Below the pieces are notes generated by a model. That model had not been told where the DNA came from and searched no databases. It saw only the letters and a program-made list of their open reading frames with translations. A program made the translations under genes and the position numbers. DNA of 64,000 bases from the NCBI RefSeq assembly GCF_002795245.1, contig NZ_PGVG01000007.1, positions 186,001-250,000 of the forward strand, in the 5' to 3' direction. Below, piece after piece: positions 9,731-17,245 of the stretch (positions are counted from its first letter, which is position 1; every line of letters begins with the position of its first letter). This DNA is from Bradyrhizobium forestalis. GTDB lineage: Bacteria; Pseudomonadota; Alphaproteobacteria; Rhizobiales; Xanthobacteraceae.

Positions 9731-9747
9731 CGTTCTTTTTTAGAACT
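9731..9747. promoter_or_regulatory. Candidate HxlR operator 1 (SDR/acyl-CoA operon)
   Basis: The 17-base palindrome reads CGTTCTTTTTTAGAACT: arms GTTCT and AGAAC around five T. The same design recurs at 9858, 10904 and 14879. It lies upstream of the SDR operon, in the gap shared with the decayed SDR fragment. Binding by the nearby HxlR protein is inference. Confidence 0.6.
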
Positions 9748-9857
9748 CGTCAATCGCTAAATTCTGAAAGCCGGCTGTACGAGAACCGGGCAGTTTTACT
9801 GCCGTTTTAGACGATCCAAACGATTCATTTACAGCGCGACGGGAACGGTTGCTAATA

Positions 9858-9874
9858 AGTTCGAAATTAGAACT
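9858..9874. promoter_or_regulatory. Candidate HxlR operator 2 (upstream of SDR relic)
   Basis: The sequence AGTTCGAAATTAGAACT has arms AGTTC and GAACT with the same centre-to-centre spacing as the other copies; one arm position differs from AGTTCT. It lies 15 bases before the ATG of the SDR relic at 9890, where a bound repressor would overlap a promoter or the ribosome site. Confidence 0.55.
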
Positions 9875-9889
9875 CATAGGAGGAGCAGC

Positions 9890-10070
9890 ATGGGAGAGGG
9901 TTGCAGGATGGCGATCCTGGTGGGTGCGGGCGATGCGATCGGCGCGGCGCCGAAGGCGGCTATACCGTATGCATCCGCCGGCGCGACGCCGGCAAATCGC
10001 AACGGCTTGTGGACGAACTGACCGCTGCCGGCCGGCTGTCGCGCAACTACGCCGGCGACGGCGATCAGCA
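9890..10070 (+). pseudogene. SDR N-terminal relic
   Basis: A good ribosome site (AGGAGGAG) precedes an ATG at 9890; a second in-frame ATG at 9908 begins MAILVGAGDAIGAA, a clear SDR Rossmann start. The open frame then leaves the SDR pattern and stops at 10021 after 43 codons. In the next frame the SDR pattern resumes at once with GGYTVCIRRRDAGKSQ and VDELTAAG, to about 10060. So a short deletion with frameshift destroyed the gene, and no further SDR sequence follows. It resembles the intact SDR at 8802-9539 in its start (both have VIGAGD or LVGAGD) and probably was a divergent member of the same regulon. Residual transcription from the operator-bearing promoter is possible. Confidence 0.6.
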
Positions 10071-10207
10071 GCACACTGCTCGCCGTCCCAAGCTTCAGAG
10101 CGGCGACGATTTCCTCCCGGGCTGGCTCATGTATTCACCTTCGATTTTCTGCGGAGGGGACTGAGGCTTGTTCGCGCAGCCCTGAGTGGGCGGCTTCGTC
10201 GTCGGCG

Positions 10208-10840
10208 CTACGCCCTCTCACGGGCAGGCAACCTGGTCTGCTCAAGGATGGACTCCTCGACGTCGCGGAGCTGGTCCTTGCCGAAGAACATTTCCTTTCC
10301 GACGAAGAAGGTTGGCGAACCGAACGCTCCCCGGCTGACTGCGTCGTTGGTCAAATCGATCAGCCTCTTCTTGACGTCATCCTGCTGCGCACGGGCGATT
10401 AATCGATCGATATCGACGCCGGAGGAGATGAAGGCACTCCTGAAGATCTGGAGATCATCCATCTTCTTCGGCTCTTCCCACATATGGTGGTAGGCGGCTC
10501 GGAAATACGGCTCGAACATGCCTTCGAATTGGGCCGCGACGGCGCCGCGCATCAGCATCAGCGTATTGACGGGGAAGAACGGATTCTGGCGAAACTTCGT
10601 GACATTGTGGCGGCGGATGAACCGCTGGGTCTCCAGCGCCTGATATTCCGGCTTGTTCTTGATCCCGCGAAGCGAGTCGAATGGCGACATGTTGCCCGTC
10701 GCCTTGTAGATGCCGCCAAGCAGTACGGGGACGTAGTCGAACTTCACGCCGGTGCGCTGCTCGATGCCTGGGATAGCCACCTCCGCCAAATAAGCATTCG
10801 GGCTGCCGAAATCGAACTGAAATTCCACCTTCAGGATCAT
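10208..10840 (-). CDS. DsbA-family protein, 2-hydroxychromene-2-carboxylate isomerase-like
   Basis: About 210 residues from ATG at 10840, chosen because GGAGGA lies seven bases upstream and MILKVEFQFDFGSPNAYLA is the family's usual start. The fold is the thioredoxin-like kappa-GST/DsbA type: an F-D-F-G-S-P-N active-site loop at residues 8-14, with Ser in the position used to bind glutathione, a helical insertion, and the cis-Pro motif GAFGSPTFFVG near residue 175. Relatives isomerise hydroxychromene carboxylate in naphthalene catabolism with glutathione. In this catabolic block it may isomerise a cis/trans or cyclic intermediate of an aromatic substrate. A perfect operator palindrome lies at 10904-10920, 64 bases upstream. 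Confidence 0.8.
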   Translation of the reverse strand: MILKVEFQFDFGSPNAYLAEVAIPGIEQRTGVKFDYVPVLLGGIYKATGNMSPFDSLRGIKNKPEYQALETQRFIRRHNVTKFRQNPFFPVNTLMLMRGAVAAQFEGMFEPYFRAAYHHMWEEPKKMDDLQIFRSAFISSGVDIDRLIARAQQDDVKKRLIDLTNDAVSRGAFGSPTFFVGKEMFFGKDQLRDVEESILEQTRLPARERA

Positions 10841-10903
10841 GTCGGCTTCCTCCGAGACCGTTGGCAAAATGCTGGCATCCGGGGCTCAGCACCTCAACCA
10901 TAT

Positions 10904-10920
10904 AGTTCTAAAACAGAACT
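10904..10920. promoter_or_regulatory. Candidate HxlR operator 3 (isomerase gene)
   Basis: The sequence AGTTCTAAAACAGAACT is a perfect 6-5-6 palindrome. It sits between the minus-strand isomerase gene and the plus-strand HxlR gene, so it could control both. It is the clearest copy in the window together with that at 14879. Confidence 0.65.
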
Positions 10921-10979
10921 GTCAAATCGCCCGGGAATGGCCCGTTTTGCCTGATCTGGAGGGGGATTGTTTGAAATTT

Positions 10980-10996
10980 AGTACCTATCTAGAATG
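10980..10996. promoter_or_regulatory. Weak operator-like site before the HxlR gene
   Basis: AGTACCTATCTAGAATG keeps AGT.C and AGAA of the consensus in the right spacing, 64 bases before the regulator's ATG. It matches 8 of 12 arm positions, so it may be an autoregulatory low-affinity site or chance. Confidence 0.25.
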
Positions 10997-11060
10997 CAAG
11001 AAGGCCGTGCCGGCCTCCCTGACGATTCGCGCCCCGCGACGGGCCGCTGGAGTTGAATGA

Positions 11061-11573
11061 ATGAAGTGGAAGGAGCTCGAGGAAGAGCCGTGTTCGATGG
11101 CCCGCACCATCGGCGTGATCGGCGATCGCTGGACTCTTCTGATCTTGCGCGAATGCTTTCTGCGCACCCGCCGCTTCGAGGGCTTCCAGTCGGCCCTCGG
11201 TATCACGCGCCACCTGCTGGCCGAGCGGCTGAAGAAACTGGTACGGCAGGGCATTCTGCGCCGCATTCCCTACCAGGAATCCCCCAAGCGCCACGAATAC
11301 ATCCTGACTCAAAAGGGGCTCGATCTGTATCCGATCATGATGGCGATCGTGCATTGGGGCGATACCCACATGGTCGACGAGCGCGGCAGGCCGTTGCTGC
11401 ACCAGCACCGCAAGTGCGGCAAGGACTTCGATCCGGTCATGGTGTGCTCCGAGTGCGGCGAGCCGCTTTCGGCCAAGGAGGTCCACACCCACCCGGGGCC
11501 GGGCGCCCGTAGCACCCCACCGAACCCGGCGTCCGCGGCCTCGAAGGCGAAGGCGCGCTCCCGCGCCGCTTAA
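11061..11573 (+). CDS. HxlR-family transcriptional regulator
   Basis: A 170-residue winged-helix regulator. The start MKWKELEEEPCSMARTIGVI with Cys11, followed by GDRWTLLILRE, is the HxlR signature; the recognition-helix region is ALGITRHLLAERLKKLVRQG, and the wing is RHEYILTQKG. Beyond the normal 110-120 residue domain is a tail with Cys119, Cys129 and Cys132 (CGKDF and CSECG), which could bind zinc or sense redox or electrophiles, and a basic Ala-rich end. HxlR proteins act as dimers and often sense aldehydes or quinones. It stands alone on the plus strand inside a block of minus-strand catabolic genes whose promoters share a palindrome, so it is the obvious candidate regulator of that block. 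Confidence 0.85.
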   Translation: MKWKELEEEPCSMARTIGVIGDRWTLLILRECFLRTRRFEGFQSALGITRHLLAERLKKLVRQGILRRIPYQESPKRHEYILTQKGLDLYPIMMAIVHWGDTHMVDERGRPLLHQHRKCGKDFDPVMVCSECGEPLSAKEVHTHPGPGARSTPPNPASAASKAKARSRAA

Positions 11574-11630
11574 GGCGCGCGGATCCATGATCTCTCGCCA
11601 GCTGTAACAGGCGGGCAGCCGATGTCGCCC

Positions 11631-13433
11631 CTATACCCGGATTACATCTGGAGCCGGTTCGCGCGTGTAGAGACGTTCAACTTGTTCGGATCGGACCTTC
11701 AGCACGGCGCGCTGGTTGACATAGGCCTTGTCGGTGATCTCTCCTGCCGCCATTGATGGCGGATCTTTTAGCAGGATGAAGGAGCAGATCTTTTCACTGC
11801 TTCCGGTGGTCTCGTTGTAGTCCCGAAAGCGATCCTTCAGGAACTGAATGACGAGAGGATCGCAAGTCAGATCCCCGGCTGGAGCCGCCGAGATCCGGGC
11901 CGCCTCGGTCGGGTTCAACCAGCACAGCAGCCCGCATGCCTCGCGATTCTCGCCGGCAACGACAATGTCCAGCAAGACTCCGCGCGTCGCGGCCAGGATC
12001 GCCGCGCGCATGTTTCCGATCGAGACCCAGGTGCCGTTCGCGAGCTTGAAATTCTCCGAGATTCGCCCTGTAAAGCGCAGCCCCAGCTCTGGCCGATCCG
12101 GGTCCAAGAACGAGACCGTATCCCCGATCCTGTAGAAGCCTTCTTCATCGAATGCCCTTTCCGTCAAATCCGGCCGGCCGAGATAACCAGGCGTGACGTT
12201 GGGCCCCTTGACCCTGGCCTCGTACGTATCGGAAACGGGAAGCAACTTGAGCTGAAGTCCCGGCGCGGGAAGCCCAATCTCCCCCGGACGGTCCGTCGCC
12301 CAATGCGTCGTACTGATCGTCGGCGCCGTTTCGGTCGTGCCGTACCCCGACATCACCGGAATCCGCCGTCCGGCTATTGACGATGTCAACCGATACAGTT
12401 TCTCAAGCGTGTCTTGCGAGATTGCAGCCCCCGCATAGGTCATGCGATCCATCCGCTTGAACACGCTGGCGCCGAGCTCGGGGTCTTTCTCGATTGCGTC
12501 GCAAAGCAGATTGTAACCGGCAGGTACATTGAACATGGCGGTCGGCGAAATCTCCTTGAGATTGGCAAGCGTCTTGTGAAACAGCTGCGGCACCGGCCGC
12601 CCATCGTCGATATAAAGCGTCCCGCCGTTCTTGAGGATGCCATGAAGAATGACGTTGCTGCCCATCGTGTGGTGCCAGGGCAACCACTCCACCTGGATCG
12701 GCGCCGCCGGAGGTGACACCAACTGAGTGCTCATTTGCAGCGAGCTTGCCATCATGCGGTGGGTGTTGAGCACCCCCTTCGGAGAGCCCGTCGAACCTGA
12801 CGTGAAGAGAATCTTGGCAACATGGTCGCAAGAGACTGCGCGGGAAGCCTGGGCAAATCCCTCATTCCCGGCTCCGTCAGTCAGGGCACGGAAAGGTACG
12901 GTGTCTGGCGCGCCGTCTACACTGATCCATGTCGCGGTTGCCAGCTCGGGTATGGAGCGGCCGGCGGAGAAGTCACGTCCGCTTTGAGCAAACACGAAAT
13001 TCGGCCGCAGCACTTCAGCCACTTCCTTGAGACGCGCAAGTCCCCCGGGCATCAGCGTGTAGTTCGGCGATATCGGCGCCAGGATAACTCCCATCGACAT
13101 CGCCGCAAACGAAATCACCGCGTTCTCGATCGAGTTTCCCGACAGGATTGCCAGCTTGTCGGCCGGCTTGGCACCCATATCGATCAGGCTCTGGCCGACC
13201 GCCTGAACCCGAGACCATGCCTCACCGTAGGTGATCTCGTCCCATCCGCCCTTCACATCGCGCTGCGCGAGGAAAACCCGGTTCGGAGCGGCGTCGGCCC
13301 ATCTCGGCAGAAAATCGGTGATGCGCCAGTCACAGGGCTTCCATTCAAGAGGAGAGCTCAACACGAGCGTGCCGTCGGACCGGCGTTCGATTCGGAGCTC
13401 CCTTGGCGCAAACTTCAGTGCCGTCGTCGACAT
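11631..13433 (-). CDS. Feruloyl-CoA-synthase-like AMP-forming acyl-CoA ligase
   Basis: A 600-residue ANL-superfamily ligase. The phosphate-binding loop LFTSGSTGSPKGV is near residue 215, the YGTTETAP motif near 365, and the GRISENFKLANGTWVS hinge motif near 455. The E-N-F-K-L-x-x-G-T-W-V-S form of the hinge is characteristic of feruloyl-CoA synthases and their relatives. The reaction would be ATP-dependent activation of an aromatic or arylpropenoic acid to its CoA ester, in the cytoplasm. It lies 117 bases downstream of an ABC solute-binding protein and would be co-transcribed with it. The rest of the block can then carry out CoA-dependent chain shortening. Exact acid not determinable. Confidence 0.82.
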   Translation of the reverse strand: MSTTALKFAPRELRIERRSDGTLVLSSPLEWKPCDWRITDFLPRWADAAPNRVFLAQRDVKGGWDEITYGEAWSRVQAVGQSLIDMGAKPADKLAILSGNSIENAVISFAAMSMGVILAPISPNYTLMPGGLARLKEVAEVLRPNFVFAQSGRDFSAGRSIPELATATWISVDGAPDTVPFRALTDGAGNEGFAQASRAVSCDHVAKILFTSGSTGSPKGVLNTHRMMASSLQMSTQLVSPPAAPIQVEWLPWHHTMGSNVILHGILKNGGTLYIDDGRPVPQLFHKTLANLKEISPTAMFNVPAGYNLLCDAIEKDPELGASVFKRMDRMTYAGAAISQDTLEKLYRLTSSIAGRRIPVMSGYGTTETAPTISTTHWATDRPGEIGLPAPGLQLKLLPVSDTYEARVKGPNVTPGYLGRPDLTERAFDEEGFYRIGDTVSFLDPDRPELGLRFTGRISENFKLANGTWVSIGNMRAAILAATRGVLLDIVVAGENREACGLLCWLNPTEAARISAAPAGDLTCDPLVIQFLKDRFRDYNETTGSSEKICSFILLKDPPSMAAGEITDKAYVNQRAVLKVRSEQVERLYTREPAPDVIRV

Positions 13434-13549
13434 CGCAATGATCTCCTGAATTTCCGGAGGCCGATTCCGCGCGCTGCACGCGTCATGTTGCGCAGGCGCC
13501 GGCGGCCGCTGCAGTTATCGATACGTCCGTCACAATGCCTGCTGCGGGC

Positions 13550-14749
13550 TCATTCGGACCTGGCGTCCAGCACATCCCCGAAGGCTTCCCAGGTGGCGCC
13601 GTTCCATCGCTGCAGACGCATCTGCGTCCAGATCATGTTCTCGGTTTCGCTGGTGTTGACCTTGATGCCCGGCAGCGCGGTGGGAACGACGAAATCCCTG
13701 AGATTTTTGGCTTGCGCCAGGATGTTCTTGCGAGAGAGATCATCTCCGCATTGCTTGAGGATCTGCTCGAGCAGGATGCCCTGCTGGTAACCGGTCAGAT
13801 AGCTGCCGTTGGTGATATCGACGCCGGACAAATACTTGTCGACAAACGCCCGATATGCCCGCATGCCAGGATCATCCTTCCACGTGGGATCCACGACATC
13901 CTTGTTGATGGTTCCAACGATCACTCCGACCGATTTGTCGAGCCCGGCCGGAGTGAGAGTGCCCCCAACCGAACTGGACGGAAAGTTGACAACGACAGTT
14001 GCTTTCCAGCCGATCAAAAAGGCTTGCCGGATCGCCTGTGCCGCGAACTTCGGCGTGCCAGCGATCAGCAGGGCCTCGGCACCGGAGCTCTTGAGATTGG
14101 TGATCTGCGAATCGACAGTCGGTTCGGTGACCTCATAAGACGCGGTGACGACCTTGCGATCGTAATCCTTGCCGAGAAACGCCTTGAAGGCATTGACATA
14201 GTCTTTGCCGAGGTCGTCGTTCTGGTAGAGGATCGCATATTTGGCGTTCGGCAGAGCCTTCGTCAGGTACTTGGCGTAGATCTTTCCTTCCGTATCGTAG
14301 CTGACGAGACCCGTCGTGATCAGCGGGTAATTGGCGACGTCGGTGAACTTGGACGATCCGCTGACGATCGCGATGCTGGGTACCCCTTTCGACTTCAGGT
14401 ATTTTGCCGTCGCCGAAATGGCGGGAGTGCCGAGCTGACCGAACATGAATGCAATTTCATCGCTCTCAACGAGCTTACGAACTTGCTCCACCGCCTTCGG
14501 CGGGCTGTACGCATCGTCATAGGCAATGTAGTTGATCTTGCGTCCGTTGATGCCGCCGCGATCATTCACCGATTGAATGTAGGCGATCAGGCCCTTGCCC
14601 ACGAGGCCTATCGATGATGCCGGTCCACTAAACGGAAACACCCCGCCGATCTTGATCTCGGTCGCCGTGACCCCGGGCTCGTCAGCTGCTAACGCCGGCC
14701 CGCTAAAGAGCAAAACCAGAGCAGCAAGCACCTTCCACTTCGCCAACAT
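13550..14749 (-). CDS. ABC transporter substrate-binding protein (branched-chain amino acid / aromatic acid type)
   Basis: A 399-residue periplasmic binding protein of the Leu/Ile/Val class. It starts with a signal peptide (MLAKWKVLAALVLLFSGPALA, cleavage near residue 22) and then the typical TEIKIGGVFPFSGPASSIG ligand-binding entry. In Bradyrhizobium and Rhodopseudomonas many such proteins bind benzoate, cinnamate or p-coumarate derivatives instead of amino acids; the adjoining feruloyl-CoA-synthase-like ligase favours that use here. No permease or ATPase genes accompany it in the window, so it must share membrane subunits encoded elsewhere. A perfect operator palindrome lies 130 bases upstream at 14879. 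Confidence 0.85.
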   Translation of the reverse strand: MLAKWKVLAALVLLFSGPALAADEPGVTATEIKIGGVFPFSGPASSIGLVGKGLIAYIQSVNDRGGINGRKINYIAYDDAYSPPKAVEQVRKLVESDEIAFMFGQLGTPAISATAKYLKSKGVPSIAIVSGSSKFTDVANYPLITTGLVSYDTEGKIYAKYLTKALPNAKYAILYQNDDLGKDYVNAFKAFLGKDYDRKVVTASYEVTEPTVDSQITNLKSSGAEALLIAGTPKFAAQAIRQAFLIGWKATVVVNFPSSSVGGTLTPAGLDKSVGVIVGTINKDVVDPTWKDDPGMRAYRAFVDKYLSGVDITNGSYLTGYQQGILLEQILKQCGDDLSRKNILAQAKNLRDFVVPTALPGIKVNTSETENMIWTQMRLQRWNGATWEAFGDVLDARSE

Positions 14750-14878
14750 TGCCTATCCTCCCTTGATGCCTATCTGCCCGGGCACGTCGTTGCTTTTGTG
14801 GCGCCGCTGATCGCCCTGCCTCGCCGCCGAACCAAGCCTGCGGCCGTTGAAGCTCGGCCGTCTTACCTGAAATCATAC

Positions 14879-14895
14879 AGTTCTTTTTTAGAACT
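14879..14895. promoter_or_regulatory. Candidate HxlR operator 4 (binding protein/ligase unit)
   Basis: AGTTCTTTTTTAGAACT, a perfect 6-5-6 palindrome with a run of T as spacer, as at 9731. It lies upstream of the minus-strand binding-protein gene. The remainder of the 14750-15066 gap shows only a short hairpin-like repeat, TATAAGC at 14986 and GCTTATA at 15004. Confidence 0.65.
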
Positions 14896-15066
14896 GGTCA
14901 AGCACTTAGATGTCGTCCGGTTCAGCGACTACGAGCCTGCTTGCTGGTGGTCGGCGAGCCGCCGTTCTGACAGATTCATCAAGGATATAAGCCAATTTTT
15001 TAAGCTTATAGGATGTGCTGACAAGCCAATCCGCCGATCGAGAGACGCACCGGCAATTGCCAATTC

Positions 15067-15450
15067 TTAAATTCTATTATGAAACGATATCGGCTGGCAC
15101 AAGCACCTTGGCCCGGGACAGCTTCGCACCATTTGCCACACGCCAACCAGGCGATAGCCGCGGCCGACCGTGGCGACGAGCATGTCGCGCGCAGAGCCAA
15201 AAGCCTTCCGGATCGCCGCGATGTGCACGCGGAGCGCGCTCTCCTCGACGAAGGCTCCCTGCACGATCGCGCGATCGAGTCTGACATCGGTGACAGGATT
15301 GCCTGCGACAACGCACAAAGTATTCGTCGATAGACTGGCCACTATGTCCTGCAGTCGGCCATCTTCTCGCGAGCGTGATGCACACGCACGAGTTTTGCCC
15401 GCCGGACGACCTATATATCTCGGCATAGAACATAATTCCGGAAACGCCAT
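15067..15450 (-). pseudogene. Truncated OmpR/CadC-type winged-helix regulator
   Basis: A 127-residue frame. Residues about 50-105 resemble the C-terminal half of a winged-helix DNA-binding domain: RLDRAIVQGAFVEESALRVH, then IAAIRKAFG and VATVGRGYRLVG, the hallmark recognition helix and wing. The normal N-terminal strand region is scrambled, and no receiver, sensor or ATPase domain follows; the tail PGPRCLCQPISFHNRI is unlike any family I know. Full-length relatives in rhizobia are several hundred residues or more. It is probably the stub of a CadC-like or winged-helix ATPase regulator. It reads toward the catabolic block and away from the small secreted protein genes. Confidence 0.5.
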
Positions 15451-15509
15451 CAGCCGAGCAGCGATCTCTCGCCTAGCGACTCCGCACGAGACAACAATGG
15501 AGAATCGCT

Positions 15510-15752
15510 ATGAACGCATTGAAGATCCTGATCGCTGCGGCACTGATCTCAACAGCGACACTGTCGTCCGCCTCCGCCGCCTGGTCCTTCGCCGACCAGG
15601 AGCCGGCGGCCTATGCCTCGATGTATCCCGACCGCGACGTGCTGAATGGCGGCGCGTTGACACCGGCAGGACGGATGGGCCTCGAGCGCCCCGGTGGCGC
15701 AGCTCCCGTGTTTGGCGCGGGTCAGGTGCACGGCTACAACCGGCGCCGATGA
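15510..15752 (+). CDS. Small secreted protein, function unknown
   Basis: An 80-residue protein with a clear signal peptide: MNALKILIAAALISTATLSS followed by ASA and cleavage before AWSFAD. A purine-rich TGGAGAA site lies seven bases before the ATG. The mature part, about 57 residues, is rich in Gly, Ala and Pro and contains DRDVLNGGALTPAGRMG and ends GYNRRR. No Cys is present. Together with the secreted protein at 15988 it forms a pair of small plus-strand genes just beyond the end of the RND operon. I do not recognise a function. Confidence 0.6.
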   Translation: MNALKILIAAALISTATLSSASAAWSFADQEPAAYASMYPDRDVLNGGALTPAGRMGLERPGGAAPVFGAGQVHGYNRRR

Positions 15753-15987
15753 CAAGGTGGAGCGAGCAGACATGATGCAGCCTGCAGGTGCAGGCGACCA
15801 TCGTCCGCGATCACGAACGGAGTACGTCCGCGTCATGCGCGCGCAATCGCCACGAATATCGCGCGCATGACTCCGTGCAAAGACGAAAATGATCGTTCGA
15901 TTGATACTGCAGATCCAGCACACGCATACACATGTCTGGCGAGCGAGCCGAGGCGTTCCCGGCATCGCTTTGTCAAGGAGACGTACG

Positions 15988-16221
15988 ATGACTACACTGA
16001 AGCTGTTTTCGGCCGGACTGATCGCTGCGGCGATGGTTGCCTCCCCTGCGATTGCGCGCGAAAGCAATACGAACGCGCGGCGGACGAACGTCGATGCCTA
16101 CGCATCGGCGCAACGTGTTCCGGTCACTTCCAAGCGCGGCTGCACGCGGGCTCCGGACGTCGGCGCCTATGCAACTGCCCCGTGGCGCCGTCCGCCCTGC
16201 GAGCCCACGTCCGGCTATTGA
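15988..16221 (+). CDS. Small secreted protein, paralog A of the MTTLKL family
   Basis: A 77-residue protein starting MTTLKLFSAGLIAAAMVASP, with an AAGGAG site eight bases upstream; an earlier in-frame ATG at 15889 has no such site. A signal peptide with A-I-A-R cleavage region is clear. The mature part is short and ends CTRAPDVGAYATAPWRRPPC-E-P, with two Cys about 20 residues apart that could form a disulfide in the periplasm. The protein at 25459-25704 matches it at both ends. The two flank the RND/sigma/two-component run. Function unknown; the pairing with an envelope-stress-like cluster hints at an envelope role. Confidence 0.65.
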   Translation: MTTLKLFSAGLIAAAMVASPAIARESNTNARRTNVDAYASAQRVPVTSKRGCTRAPDVGAYATAPWRRPPCEPTSGY

Positions 16222-16320
16222 GCGCTCGAACCGGACGAGGCCCTTTCGGCCGACGCAGTCGGGCACACTGAGCCGAAGCGGTTCGTCACACGGTCTCGAG
16301 GCTTTTCGTCTCAAGCGGGA

Positions 16321-16360
16321 AGGAGGAATGGCAACTCTTCGTGACGCTGTCATTCCTCCT
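16321..16360. repeat. Perfect 10-bp inverted repeat between convergent genes
   Basis: AGGAGGAATG at 16321-16330 pairs exactly with CATTCCTCCT at 16351-16360 across 20 bases. It lies in the 322-base gap between the plus-strand secreted-protein gene (ends 16221) and the minus-strand Pro/Ala-rich gene (ends 16544), so a bidirectional terminator is one reading; there is no T run to confirm it. Nothing else was seen in the gap. Confidence 0.4.
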
Positions 16361-16543
16361 GCGGCTATGCGAGCTCCGCACACTTCTCGACGAGCTTCGG
16401 ACGCACGACGGGCACGACACCGAGCGCATATCGACGGCTGCACGCTTCTCCCGCCGGATTGCGGGACGCTGGCGCAGCGCGGGCCGAGACGCCGGCGGAT
16501 ATTTGCGCGGCCCGATCAGGCGATTGCGCTGCACGCTTCACCC

Positions 16544-17245
16544 TCAGCAGCCCGGCGGCAAAATCGGCGATACGCCGGGCGTTGGCGCCGCACCTGTTGC
16601 GTTGGCCGGCATCACTGTCGCAGGCGACGCCAGATTCATCGTCATACCTTCCGCACATGTCGACGTGTTGGGGCTCGGCGCGACCGCGGCATTTGGATCG
16701 ATGCCCGTGCCGCCAGCGTCAGTGATGACCTGTGGGATCGTGCCGGGCGAGGGTCCGGTCGGCACGTCCGCAATCAAGAGCGGCAAGGATGCAGCGCTCG
16801 CGACGGCTCCGCCTGGTGTTGAACTGCACGCGGTGGTCGCAGCCGTCCCCGCCGGCGCAGCCGCGGGAACGGTCCCGATCGAGCTGGTGTTCTGCCCCAT
16901 CGCCGGCACGATCGGGACCACACTGCCAGACGCCGGCAAACCCGTGTTCGATACGATCGGGGTCGCCGGCACCGGCGTCGGAGACGCCGATGGTGGCGCA
17001 CAGACGACGACCGTACCCGGCGTCGTCGGATCCGAGGCAAGCGGAACGGGTGCCAGCGTGGTATCGGGCGCGCCCGGCACGGTCGCTGCGGAAAACGGCC
17101 CCGGGCTATTGAGCGGTGCGGTGACGATCGCACCCGGCACGGTCGGAAGGTCCATCGCCGTGCTGCCGGTCGTCGCCACCTGGGCTTCACTTGCAGAGCA
17201 GCCGAGCAACAGGGCGGCGACCGCCGCACACGCGATCCGGATCAT
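16544..17245 (-). CDS. Pro/Ala/Thr-rich exported protein, last gene of the RND operon
   Basis: A 233-residue protein. The N-terminus MIRIACAAVAALLLGCSASE is a signal peptide with a lipobox-like L-L-G-C, so it may be a lipoprotein. The rest is low-complexity, rich in Pro, Ala, Thr, Ser and Val, with no charged clusters and almost no aromatic residues, suggesting an extended, disordered periplasmic or surface segment. Three further Cys occur near residues 82, 138 and 196, with a final Cys. Its ATG overlaps the stop of the adaptor gene by four bases, so it is translationally coupled to the RND system. No known family recognised. Confidence 0.6.
   Translation of the reverse strand: MIRIACAAVAALLLGCSASEAQVATTGSTAMDLPTVPGAIVTAPLNSPGPFSAATVPGAPDTTLAPVPLASDPTTPGTVVVCAPPSASPTPVPATPIVSNTGLPASGSVVPIVPAMGQNTSSIGTVPAAAPAGTAATTACSSTPGGAVASAASLPLLIADVPTGPSPGTIPQVITDAGGTGIDPNAAVAPSPNTSTCAEGMTMNLASPATVMPANATGAAPTPGVSPILPPGC

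Noticed and set aside
9849..10493. A 214-codon plus-strand frame
   Set aside because: Arg-rich filler; its second half is antisense to the DsbA-like isomerase. The real signal there is the SDR relic in other frames.
14986..15010. TATAAGC...GCTTATA short inverted repeat as an operator
   Set aside because: Seven-base arms with an 11-base spacer in AT-rich sequence could be chance; it does not recur elsewhere in the window.
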